A DNA stretch of 64,000 nt from Mantis religiosa (lineage: Eukaryota > Arthropoda > Insecta > Mantodea > Mantidae): positions 17,769,518 through 17,833,517 of the forward strand of contig CM060953.1 in assembly GCA_030765055.1 (NCBI GenBank), in the 5' to 3' direction. A program made the translations under genes and the position numbers. This document shows, piece after piece, positions 45,901-56,134 of this stretch. The notes beneath the pieces are model-generated. The model had not been told where the DNA came from and ran no database searches. It saw only the letters and a program-made list of their open reading frames with translations. The stretch's first letter is position 1, and each line of letters begins with the position of its first letter.

Positions 45901-48589
45901 GATTACAGAGATGGGAACATCGCTGGGAGAAGTGTGTAGAGTTACAAGGAGACTATGTTGAAAAACGCCGAGTACTATCTGGACGGGTTACAGAGATGGG
46001 AGGATCGCTGGCAGAAGTGTGTAAAGTTACAAGGAGACTATGTTGAAAAAAGTCGAGTACTATTTGGATGGGTTACAAAGATGGGAGCATCGCTGGGAGA
46101 AGTGCGTAGAGTTACAAGGAGACTATGTTGAAAAAAGTCGAGTACTACTTGGACGGGTTACAGAGATGAGAGCATCGCTGGCAGAAGTGTGTAGAGTTAC
46201 AAGGAGACTATGTTGAAAAACGTCGAGTACTACTTGGACGGGTTACAGAGATGGGAACATCGCTGGGAGAAGTGCGTAGAGTTACAAGGAGACTATGTTG
46301 AAAAACGTCGAGTACTATTTGGACGGGTTACAGGGATGGGAACATCGCTGGGAGAAGTGTGTAGAGTTACAAGGAGACTATGTTGAAAAACGTCGAGTAC
46401 TATTTGGAAGGGTTACAGATATGGGAACATCGCTGGGAGAAGTGTGTAGAGTTTCAAGGAGACTATGTTGAAAAACGTCGAGTACTATTTGGACGGGTTA
46501 CAGGGATGGGAAAATCGCTGGGAGAAGTGTCTAGAGTTACAAGGAGACTATGTTGAAAAACGTCGAGTACTATGTGGACGGGTTAAAGAGATGGGAACAT
46601 CGCTGGGAGAAGTGTGTAGAGTTACAAGGAGACTATGTTGAAAAACGTCGAGTTCTATTTGGAAGGATTACAGAGATGGGAACATCGCTGGGAGAAGTGT
46701 GTAGAGTTACAAGGAGACTATGTTGAAAAACGCCGAGTACTATCTGGACGGGTTACAGAGATGGGAGGATCGCTGGCAGAAGTGTGTAAAGTTACAAGGA
46801 GACTATGTTGAAAAACGCCGAGTACTCTTTGGACGGGTTACAGAGATGGGAGCATCGCTGGGAGAAGTGTGTAAAGTTACAAGGAGACTATGTTGAAAAA
46901 CGTCGAGTACTATTTGGACGGGTTACAGAGATGGGAACATCGCTGAGAGAAGTGTGTAGAGTTATAAGGAGACTATGTTGAAAAACGCCGAGTACTATTT
47001 GGACGGGTTACAGAGATGGGAGCATCGCTGGGAGAAGTGTGTAAAGTTACAAGGAGACTATGTTGAAAAAAGTCGAGTACTACTTGGACGGGTTACAGAG
47101 ATGAGAGCATCGCTGGCAGAAGTGTGTAGAGTTACAAGGAGACTATGTTGAAAAACGTCGAGTACTATTTGGACGGGTTACAGAGATGGGAACATCGCTG
47201 GGAGAAGTGCGTAGAGTTACAAGGAGACTATGTTGAAAAACGTCGAGTACTATTTGGACGGGTTACAGGGATGGGAACATCGCTGGGAGAAGTGTGTAGA
47301 GTTACAAGGAGACTATGTTGAAAAACGTCGAGTACTATTTGGAAGGGTTACAGATATGGGAACATCGCTGGGAGAAGTGTGTAGAGTTTCAAGGAGACTA
47401 TGTTGAAAAACGTCGAGTACTATTTGGACGGGTTACAGGGATGGGAAAATCGCTGGGAGAAGTGTGTAGAGTTACAAGGAGACTATGTTGAAAAACGTCG
47501 AGTACTATGTGGACGGGTTAAAGAGATGGGAACATCGCTGGGAGAAGTGTGTAGAGTTACAAGGAGACTATGTTGAAAAACGTCGAGTTCTATTTGGAAG
47601 GATTACAGAGATGGGAACATCGCTGGGAGAAGTGTGTAGAGTTACAAGGAGACTATGTTGAAAAACGCCGAGTACTATCTGGACGGGTTACAGAGATGGG
47701 AGGATCACTGGCAGAAGTGTGTAAAGTTACAAGGAGACTATGTTGAAAAAAGTCGAGTACTATTTGGATGGGTTACAAAGATGGGAGCATCGCTGGGAGA
47801 AGTGCGTAGAGTTACAAGGAGACTATGTTGAAAAAAGTCGAGTACTACTTGGACGGGTTACAGAGATGAGAGCATCGCTGGCAGAAGTGTGTAGAGTTAC
47901 AAGGAGACTATGTTGAAAAACGTCGAGTACTACTTGGACGGGTTACAGAGATGGGAACATCGCTGGGAGAAGTGCGTAGAGTTACAAGGAGACTATGTTG
48001 AAAAACGTCGAGTACTATTTGGACGGGTTACAGGGATGGGAACATCGCTGGGAGAAGTGTGTAGAGTTACAAGGAGACTATGTTGAAAAACGTCGAGTAC
48101 TATTTGGAAGGGTTACAGATATGGGAACATCGCTGGGAGAAGTGTGTAGAGTTTCAAGGAGACTATGTTGAAAAACGTCGAGTACTATTTGGACGGGTTA
48201 CAGGGATGGGAAAATCGCTGGGAGAAGTGTCTAGAGTTACAAGGAGACTATGTTGAAAAACGTCGAGTACTATGTGGACGGGTTAAAGAGATGGGAACAT
48301 CGCTGGGAGAAGTGTGTAGAGTTACAAGGAGACTATGTTGAAAAACGTCGAGTTCTATTTGGAAGGATTACAGAGATGGGAACATCGCTGGGAGAAGTGT
48401 GTAGAGTTACAAGGAGACTATGTTGAAAAACGCCGAGTACTATCTGGACGGGTTACAGAGATGGGAGGATCGCTGGCAGAAGTGTGTAAAGTTACAAGGA
48501 GACTATGTTTAAAAACGCCGAGTACTCTTTGGACGGGTTGCAGAGATGGGAGCATCGCTGGGAGAAGTGTGTAAAGTTACAAGGAGACT
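42983..48589 (+). repeat. Higher-order repeat of 5,607 bp, second copy
   Basis: Near-identical to the preceding 5,607 bp. The same variant block then recurs at 6,626-bp spacing (43079 to 49705), about 12 units longer. A related but about eight-unit-shorter version occupies about 33-37.4 kb. A nested 1,700-bp (20-unit) period is also visible: CTCTTT at 34591/36291, 39518/41218/42918 and 45125/46825/48525. Confidence 0.88.
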
Positions 48590-51553
48590 ATGTTGAAAAA
48601 CGTCGAGTACTATTTGGACGGGTTACAGAGATGGGAACATCGCTGAGAGAAGTGTGTAGAGTTACAAGGAGACTATGTTGAAAAACGCCGAGTACTATTT
48701 GGACGGGTTACAGAGATGGGAGCATCGCTGGGAGAAGTGTGTAAAGTTACAAGGAGACTATGTTGAAAAAAGTCGAGTACTACTTGGACGGGTTACAGAG
48801 ATGAGAGCATCGCTGGCAGAAGTGTGTAGAGTTACAAGGAGACTATGTTGAAAAACGTCGAGTACTATTTGGACGGGTTACAGAGATGGGAACATCGCTG
48901 GGAGAAGTGCGTAGAGTTACAAGGAGACTATGTTGAAAAACGTCGAGTACTATTTGGACGGGTTACAGGGATGGGAACATCGCTGGGAGAAGTGTGTAGA
49001 GTTACAAGGAGACTATGTTGAAAAACGTCGAGTACTATTTGGAAGGGTTACAGATATGGGAACATCGCTGGGAGAAGTGTGTAGAGTTTCAAGGAGACTA
49101 TGTTGAAAAACGCCGAGTACTATTTGGACGGGTTACAGGGATGGGAAAATCGCTGGGAGAAGTGTGTAGAGTTACAAGGAGACTATGTTGAAAAACGTCG
49201 AGTACTATGTGGACGGGTTAAAGAGATGGGAACATCGCTGGGAGAAGTGTGTAGAGTTACAAGGAGACTATGTTGAAAAACGTCGAGTTCTATTTGGAAG
49301 GATTACAGAGATGGGAACATCGCTGGGAGAAGTGTGTAGAGTTACAAGGAGACTATGTTGAAAAACGCCGAGTACTATCTGGACGGGTTACAGAGATGGG
49401 AGGATCGCTGGCAGAAGTGTGTAAAGTTACAAGGAGACTATGTTGAAAAAAGTCGAGTACTATTTGGATGGGTTACAAAGATGGGAGCATCGCTGGGAGA
49501 AGTGCGTAGAGTTACAAGGAGACTATGTAGAAAAACGCCGAGTACTATTTGGAAGGGTTACAGAGATGGGAACATCGCTGGGAGAAGTGTGTAGAGTTTC
49601 AAGGAGACTATGTTGAAAAACGTCGAGTACTATTTGGACGGGTTACAGGGATGGGAACATCGCTGGGAGAAGTGTGTAGAGTTCAAGGAGACTATGTTGA
49701 AAAACGTCTAGTACTATTTGGACGGGTTACAGAGATGGGAACATCGCTGGGGAAGTGTGTAGAGTTACAAGGAGACTATGTTGAAAAACGTCGAGTTCTA
49801 TTTGGAAGGGTTACAGAGATGGGAACATCGCTGGGAGAAGTGTGTAAGGTTACAAGGAGACTATGTTGAAAAACGCCGAGTACTATTTGGACGGGTTACA
49901 GAGATGGGAATGTCGCTGGGAGAAGTGTGCAGAGTTACAAGGAGACAACGTTGAAAAAAGTCGAGTACTATTTGGATGGGTTACAAAGATGGGAGCATCG
50001 CTGGGAGAAGTGCGTAGCGTTACAAGGAGATTATGTTGAAAAACGCCGAGTACTATTTGGACGGGTTACAGAGATGGGAAAATCGCTGGGAGAAGTGCGT
50101 AGAGTTACAAGGAGACTATGTTGAAAACGTCGAGTACTATTTGGACGGGTTACAGGGATGGGAACACCGCTGGGAGAAATGTGTAGAGTTACAAGGAACT
50201 ATGTTGAAAAACGTCGAGTACTATTTGGAAGGGTTACAGAGATGGGAACATCGCTGGGAAAAGTGTGTAGAGTTTCAAGGAAACTATGTTGAAAAACGTC
50301 GAGTACTATTTGGACGGGTTACAGAGATGGGAACATCGCTGGGAGAAGTGTGTGGAGTTACAAGGAGACTATGTTGAAAAACGCCGAGTACTATTTGGAC
50401 GGGTTACAGAGATGGGAGGATCGCTGGGAGAAGTGTGTAAAGTTACAAGGAGACTATGTTGAAAAAAGTCGAGTACTATTTGGATGGGTTACAAAGATGG
50501 GAGCATCGCTGGGAGAAGTGCGTAGAGTTACAAGGAGACTATGTTGAAAAACGCCGAGTACTATTTGGAAGGGTTACAGAGATGGGAACATCGCTGGAAG
50601 AAGCGTGTAGAGTTACAAGGAGACTATGTTGAAAAACGCCGAGTACTATTTGGACGGGTTACAGAGATGAGAGCATCGCTGGGGGAAGTGTGTAGAGTTA
50701 CAAGGAGACTATGTTGAAAAACGTCGAGTAGTATTTGGACGGGTTAGAGAGATGAGAGCATCGCTGGGAGAAGTGTGTAAAGTTACAAGGAGACTATGTT
50801 GAAAAACGCCGAGTATTATTTAGACGGGTTACAGAGATGGGAGCATCGCTGGGAGAAGTGTGTAGAGTTACAAGGAGACTATGTTGAAAAACGCCGAGTA
50901 CTATTTGGACGGGTTACAGAGATGAGAGCATCGTTGGGAGAAGTGTGTAGAGTTACAAGGAGACTATGTTGAAAATCGCTGAGTACTATTTAGACGGGTT
51001 ACAGAGATGGGAGCATCGCTGGGAGAAGTGTGTAGAGTTAGAAGGAGACTATGTTGAAAAACGCCGAGTACTATTTGGACGGGTTACAGAGATGAGAACA
51101 TCGCTGGGAGAAGTGTGTAGAGTTAGAAAGAGACTATGTTGAAAAACGCCGAGTACTATTTGGACGGGTTACAAAGATAAGAACATCGCTGGGAGAAGTG
51201 TGTAGAGTTAGAAGGAGACTATGTTGAAAAACGCCGAGTACTATTTGGACAGGTTACAGAGATGAGAACATCGCTGGGAGAAGTGTGTAGAGTTAGAAGG
51301 AGACTATGTTGAAAAACGCCGAGTACTATTTGGACGGGTTACAGAGATGAGAACATCGCTGGGAGAAGTGTGTAGAGTTAGAAGGAGACTATGTTGAAAA
51401 ACGTCGAGTACTATTTGGATGGGTTATAGAGATGGGAGCATCGCTGGGAGAAGTATGTAGAGTTACAAGGAGACTATGTTGAAAAATAAAAAATAAAAAA
51501 TCTGAAAAAATATCCTGTGTCTTTATTAGGTCGGAAAATTTTCAGGACACATA

Positions 51554-51712
51554 TTTATTATGTAAATATGGATGTTAATGAGGTATAATATCAAAAGACA
51601 TCAGGTTTTTATGACTCCTACGTAATTTTGAAGCCACAGAATAGAAATTATAATTTATGGTGTACTTTTTCCATTTCCTTAACTTTGGGAATTAGACCTT
51701 TCAGTCTCCTAA
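51554..51712. other. Unassigned spacer
   Basis: Short AT-rich sequence between the mariner and the next SINE. Confidence 0.5.
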
Positions 51713-51925
51713 TCGGCGCCTCTGTAGCGTGGCAGTGGCATTTTCATAGTTCCCGAGTTCAAAACTCGGTCTGGGTGAGTTATCTGGATAAGATTTTATT
51801 TATGGAAGTTTTCCTTTATTCTGAAACATGAATGTCTGGTAACTCTAAGCTCTATGAACCCTGTACTCATTTTAACATCGTTTCATTCATCGTCCGATAT
51901 GACTTGACGTTGGAGCACGCTAAAA
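51713..51925 (+). mobile_element. tRNA-headed 108-bp SINE with a single unit
   Basis: The clearest unexpanded copy: head CGCCTCTGTAGCGTGGCAGT (A box), B-box-like CGAGTTCAAAACTCGG, linker GAGTTATCTGGATAAG, one 108-bp unit and the 3' end GTTGGAGCACGCTAAAAATG. It shows that the 108-bp sequence is the normal SINE body and the arrays are expansions of it. Confidence 0.85.
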
Positions 51926-52589
51926 ATGTCTCTCACTAAGTGAAGTGGGAATATGCAGAGAAATAAAAGACGAGCGAAACAAAAACAAAACAAAGGCACA
52001 TGTTCTGCATATGCTTTGCAACGGCAGATTTTTTTATAAATAATTTTCGTGTCGAAGGAAAGCCACTTAGTCTTGGTGAGCGCTAGCAGCTCAAACTTGT
52101 GTTTTCATTTGCACGAATTTGTCGAGAGAAAGGGGGATGGGGGAGGTTTCCTTGCTCTCGTGCAGCTAACCGGATTATCGTTCTTATTAACTGCCAACTC
52201 CAGTTTGCGTCATCTCTTATTGTTTCTGGAGCCCGCTACTACTACTGCTATTTGAAACATTTCCTCTCAACTTTGTTATTCTAGCCCCTTTCTTTCCCAG
52301 TTGCCATTCCTACATCGTTTTTAACAAAAACATAGCCTACTGCTCTTTTAGAAAGCATTTGCTTCTATATCATCGCATAGTCCACAAATAGCTGCCGATG
52401 TGCGCTCCAGTTTTCACTAAAATTGTTCAAATATTTCAGATACAAATCAGTCCTGTGCTATATGGTGAAAGGTTATAACAAATGAAGACAGAGAAGTAAT
52501 AGCATAATTTTTTTTTCGGAGCTTTACATTTGTATGTTGCTTCTGATATGGTCAGTTAACAAAAACACTTTAAAATGTACTACTGCCTG
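51926..52589. other. No recognised gene
   Basis: Overlapping short frames at 52049-52284 have no recognisable domain. Confidence 0.45.
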
Positions 52590-54005
52590 CCTCTGTGGCT
52601 TAAGTGGCAGCGAGTTTGCCTCACACTAAAGGGGTCTCGAGTTCAAATGTTCACCAGGGGCAGTTGTATGAATAACGTTTTTCCGGGTATTTTACTTCTC
52701 CTGAAAATGAGGGTCTGGTAACTTTTAGCTCTGTGTACCCTGCACTCAATTGAACACAATTTCATTCATCGTCCGATATGACTTAACGTTGGAGGTTTGC
52801 TCTTATCCTGAAAGATGAATGTCCGGTACTTCTAAGCTCTATGTGCCGTGTACTCATTTGAAAATCATTTCATACATCACCCGATACGACAATGTTGGAA
52901 GCTTTCCCTCATCCTGAGAGATGAATGTCTGGTAACTCTAAGCTCTATATATCCGGTACTCATTTGAATATCATTTCATTCGTCATCCGATATGACAATG
53001 TTGGAAGCTTTCCCTCATCCTGAGAGATGAATGTCTGGTAACTCTAAGCTCTATGTATCCTGTACTCATTTGAATATCATTTCATTCATCGTACGATATG
53101 ACTTAAATTTGGAGGTTTTCTCTTATATCGAAAGATGAATGTGTGGTAAATCTAAGCTCTATGTATCCGGTACTCATTTGAATATCATTTCATTCATCGT
53201 CCGATATTACTTAACGTTGTAGGTTTTCTCTTATCCTGAAAGATCAATGTCTGGTAACTCTAAGCTCTATGTACCTTGTAATTATTTGAACACCATTTCA
53301 TTTATCGTCCGATATGACAACGTTGGAAGATTTCCCTTATCCTGAAATATGAATATCTGGTAACTCTAAGCTCTATGTACCCTGTACCCATTTGAACATC
53401 ATTTCATGCATCGTGCGATATGACTTAACGTTGGAGGTTTTCCCTTATCCTGAAAGAGTGAGTGAGTATGTGGCGTTTAAGGGCCCGTCGACAACAAGGT
53501 CATTTGGGCCCCTTATCCTGAAAGATGAATGTCTAGTAACTCTAAGCTCTATGTACTCTGTACTTATTTGAACATCATTTCATGCATCGTCCGATATGAC
53601 AACGTTGGAAGATTTCCCTTATCCTGAAATATGAATATCTGGTAACTCTAAGCTCTATGTACCCTGTACCCATTTGAACATCATTTCATGCATCGTGCGA
53701 TATGACTTAACGTTGGAGGTTTTCCCTTATCCTGAAAGAGTGAGTGAGTATGTGGCGTTTAAGGGCCCGTCGACAACAAGGTCATTTGGGCCCCTTATCC
53801 TGAAAGATGAATGTCTAGTAACTCTAAGCTCTATGTACTCTGTACTTATTTGAACATCATTTCATGCATCGTGCGATATGACTTAACATTGGAGGTCTTC
53901 TCTTATCCTGAAAGATGAATGTTTGGTAACTGTAAGCTCTATGTATGCTGTACTCATTTGAACATTTTTGCATTCATCATCCGATATGACTTAACGTTGG
54001 CAGAC
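52590..54005 (+). mobile_element. tRNA-headed SINE with about eleven 108-bp repeats and a captured insert
   Basis: The head at 52590-52670 (CCTCTGTGGCTTAAGTGGCA, B-box-like CGAGTTCAAATG) is followed by units to the 3' end near 54005. A foreign segment of about 60 bp (GTGAGTATGTGGCGTTTAAG onward) lies in one unit at about 53456 and again at about 53738, exactly 282 bp apart, so a block containing the insert was duplicated. Confidence 0.82.
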
Positions 54006-54599
54006 TTAAAAATGTATTATATACTGTCACTTTGCTTGTCAATGCTACTAGAACATTCTAAGGCCGGTAAAAATCTTAGATTTTACATACAAAGTTCTTT
54101 TTTTTCGAAACATATCTGGCATTTAAGGATGCTCGAAGCACAAATTTATTTGAGATCCTCTTGAAAGTTTGTATATATATTAACATTCATTTTATGGCTA
54201 CATGTTTTACAATATCTAAACAAGAAAATTTGTGCCAACGTTTTAGGAACTGAAAAAAAATATATTTAATAAACGTTACTCATCCCAGACTACCATTTTT
54301 ACGAAAATGTTTATCCCAAAAGTGTTCGTGACAATTCTTACTATAATGCCATAGTTAAAGATATTTTATCGACAAGTGTAATGTCTTTAATTTTCGGAGA
54401 ATATTCTCTGAAGTCGTTTTTAATTCTGGATAACTTCTTCATAACTGGTAAACTGTAGGAGACAGACAAAATGGTACTACGGAAAATCTCCATGCGTGTC
54501 ATATTTTCAGGAGTTTATTATTTCAAATATATTCCTCTTTTTTCTCTCATGTTTTGGTATTCAGTGAAGTCATAGTGGATGTAGAATAAAATGGCTGAA
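54006..54599. other. No recognised gene
   Basis: AT-rich sequence; nothing identified. Confidence 0.5.
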
Positions 54600-54720
54600 A
54601 TCATCCTCAGACGAGTTCAGGATACATAGAGCTTACATTTTCCAGACATTCATCTTTCAAGATTAAGGAAAACTCTAGAAAGCGCTTTATATGGTAACCC
54701 CTGACCGAGATTCCGTGTTA
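54600..54720 (-). mobile_element. Remnant of the 108-bp SINE
   Basis: GGATACATAGAGCTTACATT and CCAGACATTCATCTTTCAAG match one unit on the minus strand, followed by a head-like CCCCTGACCGAGATTCCG. Confidence 0.7.
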
Positions 54721-54769
54721 TTTATTTGAATTGTACAGGACTTACACGTTTTTAAAGTTGTTATTCACC

Positions 54770-54990
54770 TTTTTATCTCTTGGCCAGGCAAAATGAAGGC
54801 AACAAACTCCAAAACATTTGACTATCACATAGAGGATTGTACTGCCTTGTAACTGAGAGAAAATTAATAATAAAGGAATGTCTATCTTGAAGTAGATAGA
54901 AAAATAAGCATTTGGAAGAAGAGTTTGTAAAAGAGTAAAGAATTTCACGGGATACGTGCAATATATTATGGTGGTGAAGGTTTTCATAAA
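54770..54990 (+). mobile_element. Single diverged copy of the 143-bp family
   Basis: AAAACATTTGACTATCAC then TATCTTGAAGTAGATAGA match the 143-bp unit. It is preceded by TTATCTCTTGGCCAGGCAAA, which resembles the flanks of copies at 60195-60262 and 61015-61090, suggesting a shared element boundary. Confidence 0.7.
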
Positions 54991-56134
54991 TATATGTAAA
55001 AATCAGGAAAATGAAAGTCAATTAAATTCTTTAAAACAATTTTCTAGATCTATTTGATCGCTAGACTTAAATTAATCGGATTACTACGTCGGATAGACGT
55101 AAACCAAAGCAGGCAATGAATCTTTGAGACAAGTTCACAGTTTCTGTATGGTTTCCATGGGATTCCCAAAATGGCACCTCAGCTACCGTCTAGCTGTGTG
55201 TAATAAATGCTGCAAACTTCTCAGCGACACACGAATATGGGAACTCTTGAACACCTTAAGGGTAAAGTATGCTCTATAAACAGGCAGTAACTTTCACCGT
55301 AAACGAGAGATATGCGGATGAAATTATAATAAAAACGTTTCCATTACAAAGTTCCTTTGATTTCATTTTGTATATCACTAGTATCGCTGCTTGAACTCCT
55401 GCATGAACCAAAAGCGGACCTTAAAAATCGCTCCTCTACAGCTGAATAAAGCGTAATTATAAAAATGCATTCTGTTATTACGTAATTTTAAATGTCTCCA
55501 CATTTCCTTTAGGAGAGTGCAGTAGATTTTAAGCGATAGTCTTATGTTTACAGACCAAGTTCCTATGTAAGTTATATCCTGTTCTTTCTGCACAGTCAAA
55601 AGAAACAAATAATTAAACAGCGACATTCCTCTTAAGAAAAGTATTTGTAAACTACACGAAAAATAAATTCTCAAACCTGGTTAAGGTCACAAGAAACTTT
55701 ACTGCATTTTACATACAAATTCAATACTCAAATTTGACCAGACACATTTATAATACGTTCTGATTAAACACAAATAAAAGAAAAGATACATCAGCGTTTC
55801 TGTGTACATCTAAAACAATGTTGAATTTCAAGAAGCCCACGTGAAAATTTCAAAAAGTACTACTGCACACGAGAACACGGTGTATACAGAAAATATTTGA
55901 ATAATTATGATTATATTTTCTGAAACGTTCTGATATATTTTAAACATATTTTCAATAAAAACGACACGTTTTCTGAGAAATATACTCTTTCAACGGCTCT
56001 TTATTCATTGTTTGAATTCGATAAGTTTCTGGGTTGAATATTCAAATGCTCAATTTTCTCATATAGAAACAAATGTCAAACATTCACAGCAACATTTCAC
56101 CGAATTTCTTTCTTCTTTTTTAAAAAAAATTACG
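54991..56134. other. No recognised gene
   Basis: AT-rich; a minus-strand frame at 55378-55674 has no domain that I recognise and looks like chance. Confidence 0.45.

Larger units (their letters stand above)
32033..51486 (+). repeat. 85-bp minisatellite of about 229 units derived from the mariner 3' coding end
   Basis: The unit runs from GCCGAGTACTATTTGGACGG through GAGATGGGAACATCGCTGGG to AGGAGACTATGTTGAAAAAC. Starts at 32033, 32118 and 32203 show the 85-bp period. Frame 1 of the unit encodes AEYYLDGLQRW.HRWEKCVE then LQGDYVEK, the mariner C-terminus. Because 85 is not a multiple of three, each unit shifts frame, and the third frame meets TAG or TAA in GTGTAG/GTGTAA. Open frames therefore cannot exceed about three units (for example 37121-37360, 43407-43751); these are not genes. 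Units differ by a few ordered substitutions and rare 1-bp deletions. Confidence 0.97.
30910..51551 (+). mobile_element. Second mariner, expanded to about 20.6 kb by an internal tandem array
   Basis: The left end after TA (30908-30909) contains TCTGAAAAGCTTCCGAC. The right end (minus strand, about 51551 inward) contains CCTGAAAATTTTCCGAC, an imperfect inverted pair with about 15 of 23 positions matching by eye. TA follows at 51552-51553. Between them are a mariner transposase gene (31078 onward), a tandem array of its last 85 bp (32033-51486), the gene's own stop codon (51487-51489) and a short A-rich 3' UTR. Without the array the element would be about 1.2-1.3 kb, a normal mariner length. Confidence 0.85.

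Noticed and set aside
32033..51486. More than a dozen open frames of 65-114 codons encoding LQRWEHRWEKCVELQG-like repeats
   Set aside because: They are the 85-bp array read across up to three or four units; every third frame hits TAG or TAA. They do not represent a repeat-protein gene.
32033..51486. CRISPR-like array
   Set aside because: The 85-bp units are contiguous with no unique spacers, derive from mariner coding sequence, and lie in an animal-type genome.
55378..55674. 98-codon minus-strand frame
   Set aside because: No domain, signal or neighbour supports it; AT-rich sequence gives such frames by chance.
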